A DNA stretch of 64,000 nucleotides from Hofstenia miamia (Eukaryota; Xenacoelomorpha; Acoela; Hofsteniidae): NCBI GenBank assembly GCA_900660155.1, contig CABFPE010000732.1, forward strand, positions 210,225 through 274,224, written 5' to 3'. The number at the start of each line of letters is the position of its first letter. Position 1 is the first letter of the stretch. A model generated the notes under the pieces. That model saw only the letters and a list, made by a program, of their open reading frames with translations. It was not told the DNA's origin and did no database searches. This document shows, piece by piece, positions 9,119-17,880 of the stretch. The position numbers and the translations under genes were made by a program.

Positions 9119-11086
9119 ATGGCAACTAACGACGATTCAATTTGCTTACAATTTTTAATTTGCCCAATCTGTTTATGTAGTTTTGATGATCCATATTGTT
9201 TACCATGCCTTCATTCATTTTGTAAGGCATGTTTGGATAAATTTAGTGCCAATAAAACCCACATAGACTGTCCAACGTGTAGATTACACATACCAATTAC
9301 TTCAATAAAAAAAGACATTCGTTCTGCGGAAATGATTGACTACATTAAAAATCCAAGTGATTCAATCATGATGAACATCTGTGCTCTATGTCGAGAGGAT
9401 GTTGATTCTGTTGATATACACCTATGTCATGATTGCATGATTGGCATGTGCTCTAGTTGTGCCACTGAGCACAAGAATAATGGAAGTAGTTCAACACACA
9501 GTGTATGCCTCTTAGAGTCCAAGGAGTTTCCTTTATGCTCAAATCATTTCAAGAAACTGGATTTGTTCTGCTATGAAAAAAATTGTCAGAAGGAGATCTG
9601 TTCCAAATGCATTTCAGTAAATCATTTGCGGCATGATGTAAGGTCAATTGATGAAAAAATATATTTTGTTAAAAATAGAATCATTCATAATCTTGATTTG
9701 CATAAGAAATATGTCAACGGATTAGATTTGTTGATGACCTCTCTTACAAGTTCGTTTAAAGAATATGATAAATCTCTAGATAATTTAGAGGATTCTCTTA
9801 CTGCACAAAGAGATAAATTATTAGAAATTGTTTCTAATTGTTTTAATAAGGAGAAAGCCAAAGTCACCGATGCAAAACGTGATGCTCACAACGCATTTCA
9901 GCAAAAAATGGCTCCACTTTTATTATTAAAGCAAAAATCTGTCGCAGTATCTTCTGAAGCCATAAATACATGTCAAAAGCCAATGTCATTTAATGAGCTT
10001 TGTGGAGTGCAAGATTCAATTGAATTTGATTTAGATTTGCTTGATTCTGATATTGATTTAGAAAAAGAGGCATTTGTGCATCGAATTTCAGAAAATAATA
10101 ATCTCAGCACAATTAGTTGCTATATTAAAGAGTGGCTAGGTTGTATTGAAACCGAAATAGAACTTCCATTTAGCGATCTTTCTTTGATCGTCAATGTTGG
10201 GCGTCCTTATACTTACTCATTGGATAGTCAAAATAATGATATAACTTGCCAGAAGGAAAATGCTATTCCTTTTCCAAATACTAATCCCTGCTTAATTGAA
10301 ACTTATAGAGTAGATTTTGAAACAGTTTTAGACATATTATATGACAAAATACACGAGCAATTGATTGTTTTAGAGTCTTCAAATGACGAACTTTTGCTAA
10401 GGGAAATCACTAAAGCCAATTCTAGAATGCATGTTATCACAACAGATTATCAAGAATTTGAACGTAGCTGTCTGGCTCAGCTGGCATGCGGAAAAATTTT
10501 GGTGTTATACTTTTCAAAGTCAAGAGATTTCACCAATCTAATTACTGTTTCCAACGATTTAGAAGAACATGATAGATTTCCCATTTCATTATTTGAATTG
10601 AAAAAATTGCAATTAATTTGCGCAAGTGACTGCAGAAAATTTATCTTTTTTTATTTAACAAACCACAAAATATTCTGCTATGACATAGAACAAAATAAAT
10701 ATACGTGTGCTACAACGACGTTTTCTTCTGTTCCAATTTTGATGGATGTTCATGAAAACTTGGACATAATGGCTTTTGCATTTGACAATCACATTGCTTT
10801 GTTCTCATTTGATGATGAAGTAATTCTCAAAAGATTTGGGAGTACCTTGGAAAATGATTATTTTGGAATTTGCTTCCTATATGAAAATATGTTGCTTGCT
10901 TCATCCGAGCATTCTTTGTATTTGTTTGATGCAATTGAAGGAAGGTTTGACAGAGAAATAAAAAGATTCAAGGGTAAAGATAAGCGTATTTGCATTAAAG
11001 ATCCTTCTGTGTTAGCTAAATATTCATCTGGAGGGTTTTGGGTGTATTCAGAAAATCAAAAACAAATATTTCAAGCGAAATTTTGA
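9119..11086 (+). CDS. TRIM/RBCC RING-finger protein, copy 1
   Basis: A single uninterrupted 655-codon frame. Residues 15-54 form a C3HC4 RING (C15, C18, C30, H32, C35, C38, C51, C54). Residues 88-127 form a B-box1-like zinc site (C88, C91, C103, C106, C111, C114, H118, H127). Residues 140-172 form a B-box2 (C140, H143, C151, C156, C161, C164, H169, H172). A charged helical coiled coil spans about 180-280. The C-terminal half (about 350-655) has no SPRY. It shows recurring short hydrophobic strands (KILVLYFS, KFIFFYLTNHKIFCYD, HIALFSFDDE, HSLYLFD, GGFWVYSE) that suggest a beta-propeller (inference). The RBCC architecture predicts an E3 ubiquitin or SUMO ligase; the substrate is unknown. ATG 9,119 is the first Met and directly follows a splice-acceptor-like CTTAG, suggesting a 5'-UTR intron or trans-splicing. 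This is the best-preserved gene type in the window. Confidence 0.93.
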   Translation: MATNDDSICLQFLICPICLCSFDDPYCLPCLHSFCKACLDKFSANKTHIDCPTCRLHIPITSIKKDIRSAEMIDYIKNPSDSIMMNICALCREDVDSVDIHLCHDCMIGMCSSCATEHKNNGSSSTHSVCLLESKEFPLCSNHFKKLDLFCYEKNCQKEICSKCISVNHLRHDVRSIDEKIYFVKNRIIHNLDLHKKYVNGLDLLMTSLTSSFKEYDKSLDNLEDSLTAQRDKLLEIVSNCFNKEKAKVTDAKRDAHNAFQQKMAPLLLLKQKSVAVSSEAINTCQKPMSFNELCGVQDSIEFDLDLLDSDIDLEKEAFVHRISENNNLSTISCYIKEWLGCIETEIELPFSDLSLIVNVGRPYTYSLDSQNNDITCQKENAIPFPNTNPCLIETYRVDFETVLDILYDKIHEQLIVLESSNDELLLREITKANSRMHVITTDYQEFERSCLAQLACGKILVLYFSKSRDFTNLITVSNDLEEHDRFPISLFELKKLQLICASDCRKFIFFYLTNHKIFCYDIEQNKYTCATTTFSSVPILMDVHENLDIMAFAFDNHIALFSFDDEVILKRFGSTLENDYFGICFLYENMLLASSEHSLYLFDAIEGRFDREIKRFKGKDKRICIKDPSVLAKYSSGGFWVYSENQKQIFQAKF

Positions 11087-11529
11087 TATAGAAATACCAA
11101 AATGGTTTTGATAACCAAAACCATTAAAAACATTCTAATTGAACTATAGACCTCAGAAGTAGGAGTTTTGGATTTACTTTCTAATTATTTGAATAATTTC
11201 CTTGCTTTTCTTTCCACAAATGTACTACGTTTATAAAATCATAGTTTTTTAAAGTATATCATTCCCACAAAAATATTAAAACTTATTTGAATGTATTGAA
11301 ATGAATTATAAAACGCCATCAAACTTATTGGGTTGAGATGATTTTACAGCAAGCTGAGTATCCCGGAAATGTTAGTTGAGATTAGGGAGTATGATGGTTG
11401 CTACAACAGTTCCATACCTCTTTGGTAAATCAAATCTTTGATGAAGTTTGCGACATGAGGCCAATCAAGTATTTGAAGAAGGTGTGTTCTGTCGGTATGC
11501 AACATCTCCATTTCATGCCAGTAGTATGC

Positions 11530-11980
11530 ACAAATTCACAAAATCAACTGAGTAGTAAGGAAAGTCCCAGTTGTATATATGCAGTTTTCTAAAAGTGATA
11601 ATTTTTTAATAACTTTTTACATTTTTTTTACTGAATTTGATAAGAAAAATGGCGTTTTTTAGAAATTCAGGATTTTACAGCCAGAGATCAAAAAACTGCA
11701 GCCATACCCATATAGATAATTATTCAATTATACCCCCTTTTAAGCTATGCACCAATATGTTTTTAATCAATTTTTTGCATTTTTTAGAAAACCTACCTTT
11801 TACAGACATCCCCAGTATTTTCAAAACCACTTGTTGTTCAGAATTTTTACATGAAATTCAATGCTTCTACTTTAATTACACTCTATTTCTTAAGCAAAAC
11901 ATAAAACCTGTCAGATGTCCTAACAAAGGGTTTTTCTTTAAGAAATTGCATGTGTTTTGAAATGAACAGCAATAGCCCCC
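11530..11980 (+). repeat. Inverted repeat, left arm of Polinton block (unit 1)
   Basis: The sequence is the reverse complement of about 17,185-17,645. For example, TGCAGTTTTCTAAAAGTGAT at about 11,580 is found inverted at about 17,595, and AAAGGGTTTTTCTTTAAGAA at about 11,926 inverted at about 17,250. Identity is roughly 80-85% by eye. The arms could be element termini or a palindromic duplication of a gene end, because a weak match to a coding end continues outside them. Confidence 0.75.
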
Positions 11981-11984
11981 TACC

Positions 11985-12275
11985 CAATCCATAAGAATGG
12001 AAGTATACTTCCACTCTTGCAGCTGTTGCATATCTATACCAATATATCATATAAAATACATGCATTTTGTTTTGTTAGAATTTTACAGAGACCAAATATT
12101 TGAAAAATGAATCCATAAGAACTGAAGTATAATTCCGCTCTTGCAGTTGTTGCATATCTATACAAATATATCATATAAAATACATGCGTTTCGTTTTTGT
12201 TAGAATTTTACAGGGACCAAATATTTGAAAATTGAATTCATAAGAACAGAAGTCTTATAAAATACATGTGTTTTG
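11985..12275 (+). repeat. ~125-bp VNTR, about 2.5 copies (unit 1)
   Basis: Tandem units run through ATCCATAAGAACTGAAGTAT, CTTGCAGCTGTTGCATATCT and TTAGAATTTTACAGGGACCA. Unit 1 has about two and a half. Unit 2 has about three and a half, one of them internally shortened. Confidence 0.75.
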
Positions 12276-12404
12276 TTTTTGTTAGAATTAATAGTGAATT
12301 TTCACAAAATGATTATGTAAATAATAGATAGAAATGTATAATAAAGATAGGGAACATTGCCCATAAATAGTCTTCACCAAAATTCCTCAATATAATTCAA
12401 ATTC

Positions 12405-12659
12405 TCAAGAATTAAAGTTGAATATCTTCTTAAGAGTTTTAATGAAACCAAACACTACAATTTTTGGACATTTTTGAGTGATTTTGTATAGTCTAATTAG
12501 AAATCTTGCCCATGCACCACTTATTGTTGTAGATTGTAAAAATGTAGAAGAAAAGCTCTTTCTCTTTAATGCATTGAAGCTTGGCATGGTATAAAATATT
12601 ACCTGCACATGATTCAAGATACGCGTTTCTTGATTTACAGTATTCCACTTCTTCACCAA
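12405..12659 (-). pseudogene. Polinton-block ORF of unknown role (unit 1)
   Basis: An 84-codon minus-strand frame with coding character (TFLQSTTISGAWARFLIRLY and CPKIVVFGFIKTLKKIF). Related coding traces continue to about 12,960 but are broken by stops. Its place in the block suggests a structural protein. I do not recognise the family. It is identical at 40,559-40,813. Confidence 0.4.
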
Positions 12660-12959
12660 TGTTTCTTAATTGACTTTGGCATTTGCTAGATTTGTGTAAA
12701 CATATTCTTGATTCTCAAAATGATTATATAATGGCCAATTGCTCTGAGAGTTTAATAAAATGTCCTTAATCTTTTTTAATTTCTCGATTTTGGAAGGATT
12801 CATATCTTCATCAACAATTTAATCCTGAAATTGTAGTCTATATTTATTGGCAAAATTTCTTGAAATTCTTAAAAAGTCCTCTTTATTATTTTTTTGATAT
12901 AATTTAGGGAAATTTGAAAAAGATATTGGAAATCACTTCCAACTGCATTGCTATCCATT

Positions 12960-13809
12960 AAGAATGCTGTTTGATGAAGATTTTACTAAACATTTCATAG
13001 TAAACATCTGTAAATCAAATTTATTAAATTTTCATAAATCATATTCATATTATATGTATACAAATGCTGGACCTAGAAAACATAGGGTAAGAATATGTAA
13101 TTTTTGAAAGCATTGAGGCGAAAAATATATCTAAATGCTCAATCATAATCAATCATTAAAAATAGATACTTCAATGTAGTACTTAGAAAACATAATTTGT
13201 TCTGAATTGAAAGGAAACTTTATAAAAACCTTAAACAAAGCAAAACTTAGAGAACAAAATTTTTTAAATTAATAAAAATTAACAAATTCAATAAATAATT
13301 CTATTAGTAATAAATAAAGGTAAATACTTACATATTTCAATGGAAAATTGGAAAATGCTGGCTTTGTATCATGTGCATAAGACCTAGGACGATTCACATT
13401 AGCACTATATCATGTTTTGTTGAAAAAATTGGAAATGCTAGCTTTGTAACATGTGCATAAGATGTAGGAGGATTTACGTCAGTACTATGTTAATAATATC
13501 CACCTATACAAAAAAATACTAATATATGTTGTTAATTGACATTGATATGCAGCTACCAATCAAACTTAATTCAAAAGTTTCATCCATGTAAAACCAGAAT
13601 AGACACAGTTTCATAACTTTAATGTTACACTTGATGAATGTATCAAAAGAATACTAACATATGTTGTTAATTGACACTAATATGTAGATGTACATCAAAT
13701 TCAAATTTAATTTTCAAATTATGTTTATTAATTCTAATAAATTATAATATTATAATTATTTGAATGAACAACCAGACAATTTATAACTTTGAATCTATTA
13801 CAAAATTTC
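12960..13809. other. Non-coding part of Polinton block with internal direct repeats
   Basis: Two direct repeats of ~80 bp share AATGCTGGCTTTGTATCATG (about 13,350) and AATGCTAGCTTTGTAACATG (about 13,432). Another pair shares ATATGTTGTTAATTGACA (about 13,523 and 13,657). Nothing else was recognised. It is the same in unit 2. Confidence 0.55.
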
Positions 13810-14331
13810 ATTAAAGTTTTTGTGTACAGTTTTCTTTTCCTTATTTACAAAAAGAAAGTCATAAATAGTCAAACTTTCAAAAAGGTCTGGATTAAAAGAA
13901 TTATCCTTAGCAATTGAATTTTTGTCATGATTATCAACAGGAGTGTATAAAACCATGTGTGCAATTGGTCCTTATTTTCTTTGGAACATTGTAATAAGAT
14001 TGTGAAATATATATTGCTGATATATGAAATGATTTGCAATTTTATTCTGTGTCTTTTCTGTGGCATTTACAAGGTCATCAAAGATAACTATTTTTCTACC
14101 TGTTGTTGAATATTCATTAGTGTTTTTTTAAAATTCTTCTGGTAATATTTTCAAAACATTATAACCTACTTGATTTGATATACTTTCCATTATCTTAATT
14201 AGATTTTGTATTATTTCTTGATGAAAATTTGGAGTATAAATGTATAATTTATCATAATATATAAGAGGTCTTAAAACCATATCCATTAATAAATTAGCTT
14301 TTCCACATCCTGATTTTCCACATATAAGCAT
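13810..14331 (-). pseudogene. Polinton packaging ATPase relic (FtsK/HerA-like) (unit 1)
   Basis: The minus frame begins MLICGKSGCGKANLL, a P-loop in which the usual Thr/Ser after GK is Ala. A Walker B-like VIFDDL lies about 80 codons further on. This family (A32-like) pumps DNA into capsids in Polintons and related viruses. The frame is interrupted near 14,128, only about 170 codons can be followed, and the C-terminal half is missing. It is inactive by frame and probably by the P-loop change, and identical in unit 2. Confidence 0.65.
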
Positions 14332-14543
14332 TTAAAGTCTTCTGATAAGAAGTCTACTGGTGATTTGTCACTGTTCAATTTTTGAGTATCATAATTATCG
14401 CATTAGTTTTCCATACCATTATAGCATGACTATAAGAAAAAAAGATATTTTTTTAAGAAGAAGTAGATATTCCATACCGTGGAATGAATACAACTACCCT
14501 TAAGGAAAAAAGAAAAAATATTTTCTTTTTTCTTTTTATAAAG

Positions 14544-14849
14544 ATGACAACAAATTTAACTTACTGTGTTAAAGAAAAAAGATTAACAGGTTCTATTCCA
14601 GGCCATGGGCAATTGATATAAACAAAAAATGGAAGAAATATGCTGAAATCAATTTGTAGCAATTGTGGAAATAAAAAGACACAATTTGTAAGAAGTAATG
14701 CTTCTTATGGGGGACAAACAGTAAAGAATTTATCTGTGGTTGGTGGAGCCCTTGATATTCATAAAGCAATTGGCTACCTTCCAAAATGAAAAGGAGGTTT
14801 CACACTTTTAAATCATAAATATACTGGACCACATAATCTTATAAATTAA
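14544..14849 (+). pseudogene. Polinton zinc-ribbon/phospholipase-like protein relic (unit 1)
   Basis: One plus frame of 102 codons carries a short Cys motif (CSNCGNKK) followed by FTLLNHKYTGPHNLIN. The latter resembles the entry to the parvovirus-type phospholipase A2 region found in Polinton proteins with a DUF5679-like start. It has two in-frame stops and ends before the HD catalytic part. No frameshift is needed. Such proteins are thought to help membrane passage of particles; this copy cannot. Confidence 0.5.
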
Positions 14850-14864
14850 GGGTTAGTAATATTA

Positions 14865-15130
14865 GCAAAAGAACTTCCCTTCTATGTCTTTTAAGAGAAA
14901 GAAAAATAAACCAATTAGAAAAAGCTAAGAAAATAAATAAAACTTGTGATATTAAAATTTCTACAACACAACTTAATGCAATGAAAAAAAATGATGATGC
15001 TTTGGCCCCCTTACTTATGGCAGCTGCTCCATTAATTGGAAAGTATACAGTAGCACCATTGGTTACTGGTGCAATGGGAACCTTGGGAAGAAATTCAGTC
15101 AATAAAGTCTATGGAAAGGGATTAAAATAA
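14865..15130 (+). pseudogene. Polinton pX-like basic protein relic (unit 1)
   Basis: A basic N-terminal part (about 14,870-14,950) is followed by LAPLLMAAAPLIGKYTVAPL and a short Gly/Lys-rich end, with a stop at 15,128. A hydrophobic alanine-rich patch after a basic region is typical of the small pX/core-like proteins encoded just upstream of the protease in Polintons. The start codon is unclear. Confidence 0.45.
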
Positions 15131-15141
15131 AGCAATTCCAA

Positions 15142-15639
15142 TTGAATACACCTAATGGAAAGGGAATGCAAATAAAAAAACTATTCAGTTTAACCTTCAG
15201 TAATCCCCTTTCAAATTATGATATTTTACAATTTATGAAGAATATTAAAAACTTTAAGGGGATCTTTTTTAGAAGTACTTTGAAAAATTTGGGTTTTGGA
15301 TTTTGTGTTTGTAATTTAGAAAATTCGTTAAATACTGGCACACATTGGATAGCATTTTAATATTTTAAGGAGTTTGGCCCTGTCAATCTTGAGTATTTTG
15401 ATAGTTTTGGCCTACCTCCATTTCAAAGTATTTTTTAAATATTTAAAGATGTTAAGGACAATATTGTGTAGAACAGTTCACAGTATCAACAAAGTTCTAG
15501 TGTATTATGAGGATACTATTGTATTTGGTTTATATATGAAAGATGTAAGGGAAGAGATTTTTCTCCATACTTAATGATATTTACAATAGAAAGTGTGAGA
15601 GATATAAAAATGAAGAATATATTAAAAACTATTCTCTAA
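15142..15639 (+). pseudogene. Polinton adenain-type cysteine protease relic (unit 1)
   Basis: A single frame of ~166 codons follows the adenovirus/ULP-type protease. LSNYDILQFM lies at the start, the catalytic histidine in GTHW (15,337-15,348), and YFDSFGLPP about 80 bases later. The codon aligned with the catalytic cysteine of the family (x-C-G-y) is TGA (15,508-15,510), directly before a conserved-looking GYYC. There are four internal in-frame stops but no frameshift. The enzyme family matures capsid proteins. This copy is dead, with the same lesions in unit 2. Confidence 0.65.
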
Positions 15640-15705
15640 AAGGTTAGCAGAGCTAACTATAGTGAAATTCAAATGCTGTAAAAAAAATTTTTTTTCCTTA
15701 TATAA

Positions 15706-16005
15706 ATGGGATTTAATAATAGTGGAATACATGAAGCTACACATTCTTATCAAGAAGGTTACAATAATAACATAGAAACAGATGGTAAACTAATAAAGTA
15801 CAAAATAAATCAAATTGAAAATAATAAGTTAGATATATCAGGATATAATCTTTTTAATAGAGATTTAAATATGCGCAACAATAAAATTATAAATGTTCAT
15901 GATGGTGAACAGGAAAAGGATACTATTAACAAACAGCAAATGGAAAATCATGTTGAAAAAAAACTTGCAAACAATGAAAACAAGATTTTGCAAATTATTA
16001 AGTAA
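15706..16005 (+). CDS. Polinton fibre/spike-like ORF, 99 aa (unit 1)
   Basis: An intact 99-codon frame. It contains LNMRNNKIINVHDGEQEKD followed by TINKQQMENHVEK, close to the N-terminal repeat of phage-type and Polinton fibre proteins (m-n-n-k-I-x-n-l-x-d-P-x-x-x-x-D-a-x-x-k-x-y-v). An asparagine-rich start suggests a structural protein. It is probably a fragment of a longer gene. Expression is doubtful given the state of its neighbours. Confidence 0.45.
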   Translation: MGFNNSGIHEATHSYQEGYNNNIETDGKLIKYKINQIENNKLDISGYNLFNRDLNMRNNKIINVHDGEQEKDTINKQQMENHVEKKLANNENKILQIIK

Positions 16006-16035
16006 TCCAATGCTCAATTATGTAGTGTTGAGTCA

Positions 16036-16407
16036 ATGCATAATTTCTATTCAAATTTACAAGACAATTACCAAAAGAATATTCAATTAATTGAAACAAC
16101 TGAAGGTGGAAAAACATTTGCTAAAAATTATGAACGTCGTTTTAAAAAGGCTTATGCAATATCACAATTCTCTGAAAAAATATGGTTATTTGCTTTGAAC
16201 AAAACTTTGGAAACTACTGGAGCTGCATATAAAAATCAATTTTTTAAAACTGAAAGCCATGAGCAAGCTTTAGATTGTCCTACCTATGGTGATAAAGGTT
16301 TTGACAAAATTTCAATAGAAAATGGTTATATTTGTGTTAGAGATGTGCATAGTTTCATTTCACTTTCAGGAATTTGTATCTTATCAAAAAATCTTTATAA
16401 TATGTGA
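16036..16407 (+). CDS. Polinton-block ORF of unknown role, 123 aa (unit 1)
   Basis: An intact 123-codon frame starting 30 bases after the fibre-like ORF. It contains ERRFKKAYAISQFSEKIWLF and GYICVRDVHSFISLSGICIL. I do not recognise the family. Position and strand suggest a structural protein or a continuation of the fibre gene. It is identical in unit 2. Confidence 0.4.
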   Translation: MHNFYSNLQDNYQKNIQLIETTEGGKTFAKNYERRFKKAYAISQFSEKIWLFALNKTLETTGAAYKNQFFKTESHEQALDCPTYGDKGFDKISIENGYICVRDVHSFISLSGICILSKNLYNM

Positions 16408-16515
16408 CTTTTAAAAAATGATGTATACTATACAATAATTAATACCTTTGTACAATATAAGGTAATTGGTACACAAGTATTCTTTAGAGGAATATGCCAA
16501 AGGAGTAAGCAGAAC

Positions 16516-17043
16516 TTGCAAAATCATGCAAATATAATTAAAATTAATCAGGAACTTGCATATAGCTTAGAATATAATAAATTAATATTTGGACTAGCTA
16601 CATCTAATGGTATAATTCGGTGTGATATTTCACATGAGAATGGTCCATTTTGGCTGTTTGCAAGTGACACAGGGCCTATAATATGGATTAGTTTGCAAAT
16701 TTGACATTTCCTTCCTAGGACAAATTAGTGAAATTAATTTTTTTCAATCTCTTATATAGAAACGAGTAAATGAGTTCAAATTGTAAGTGAACCAATTATA
16801 CTGAAAACAGTAAATAATACCAAGACAGGAGAAAATGAAAAAACTTATGGAGTGCAATCTACGGGTTGTTCTAATGAAACAAGGAAACGTGAATTAACCA
16901 GTCCAAAAGAAGTCATAAAATATGTATTACATAAATTTAAAATACAAACATTTAATTATTCTAATTTAAATCCTATGATTCTCAAGTCTTGTTTAGCTTA
17001 CCAATTTCTTATATGGTTAATTTTGAAAAGAACATTTCTATAA
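16516..17043 (+). pseudogene. Broken coding traces at right side of Polinton block (unit 1)
   Basis: Two short frames (16,516-16,704 with SNGIIRCDISHENGPFWLF, and 16,852-17,043) look like remains of one or two genes. They are separated by stops and a frame change. The family is not recognised. Confidence 0.3.
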
Positions 17044-17184
17044 GTGACATATTAGATAAATTCAATCAGGAAATTGGTTTGATTTGCCAGGAGAGGGATG
17101 TTTAACAAGCCTATTTGAATATTTATTTGGAACTATTCAATGTTGTCATACACATTTAATCCTCCATGACAGTTATTGTAGATT

Positions 17185-17645
17185 TTACAATGAATATGGA
17201 TTGGGTAGGTGCTATTGTTATGCTATTAAAAATACTTGTAATTTCTTAAAGAAAAACCCTTTGTAAGGATATCTGACAGGTTTTATGTTTTGCTTAAGAA
17301 ATAGGGTGTAATTAAAAGTAGAACCACTGAATTTCATGTAAAAATTCTGACCAACAAGTGAATTTGAAAATATTGGGGATGTCCGGAAAAGGTTTATTTT
17401 ATAAAAAATGCAAAAAATTGCTCTAAAACAAATGGATGCATAGTTAAAATGGGGTAAATTGAATAATTATTTATATGGATATTGCTGCAGTTTTTTTACC
17501 ACTGGCTGTAAAATCCTAAATTTCAAAAAACGCCTTTTTTCTTATCAAAATCAATAGAAAAGTGTAAAAAGTTATTAAAAAAATTATCACTTTTAGAAAA
17601 CTGCATATATACACCGGAACTTTCCTTAGTACTCAACTGTTTGAC
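17185..17645 (-). repeat. Inverted repeat, right arm of Polinton block (unit 1)
   Basis: Reverse complement of 11,530-11,980. The part nearest the block centre (about 17,200-17,290) corresponds to 11,890-11,980, which unit 2 has lost from its left arm. Confidence 0.75.
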
Positions 17646-17880
17646 ACTAGTTGTTGCTTTAATATGAAACTTCATGCTTGGATTAAAGTTTACAAAGAAT
17701 ATTGGCCCCTTTTTCATAGGCCCTTGTTGTGGAACATTCGTTTGTGTTATTTTCTGCAACCCAGGACCATGAGTTTGATTAATTGTTGCACAAGATGGGC
17801 AGTTATCTGTGTTTAATGTAATATGATCACTCTTTATATTAGCTGCTGATTCCCCAATCTTAATTCGAGCTTAAGCATAC
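17600..17880 (-). pseudogene. Capsid-like ORF end (unit 1)
   Basis: A minus-strand frame of ~90 codons running into the right arm contains ITLNTDNCPSCATINQTHGP, QQGPMKKGPIFFVNFNPSMK and QLSTKESSGVYMQFSK. A diverged shadow of its last residues (QLSSKESP) is at the left arm on the plus strand (11,398-11,592). It may be a Polinton structural-protein end; this is not certain. Confidence 0.35.

Larger units (their letters stand above)
11398..17880. mobile_element. Polinton (Maverick)-derived block (unit 1)
   Basis: About 6 kb contains a cluster of decayed virus-like genes typical of Polintons: a packaging-ATPase relic (minus), then on the plus strand a zinc/phospholipase-like protein, a pX-like basic protein, an adenain-type protease and a fibre-like protein. 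Inverted repeats of ~450 bp (about 11,530-11,980 and 17,185-17,645) bracket it. No protein-primed DNA polymerase or retroviral-type integrase was seen, so the element is partial. Every recognisable gene carries breaks, identical in both units. I infer an old, dead insertion. Confidence 0.7.

Noticed and set aside
9685..9867. 60-codon minus frame inside the TRIM gene
   Set aside because: Antisense of the coiled-coil region; no independent support.
14839..15102. 87-codon minus frame opposite the pX-like region
   Set aside because: Shadow of the plus-strand frame, which has the family pattern; the same holds for 42,993-43,256.
14544..15639. Alternative genetic code or stop read-through to explain in-frame stops in the Polinton genes
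   Set aside because: All three stop codons are used internally, the TRIM genes need no recoding, and one stop replaces a catalytic residue; decay is simpler.
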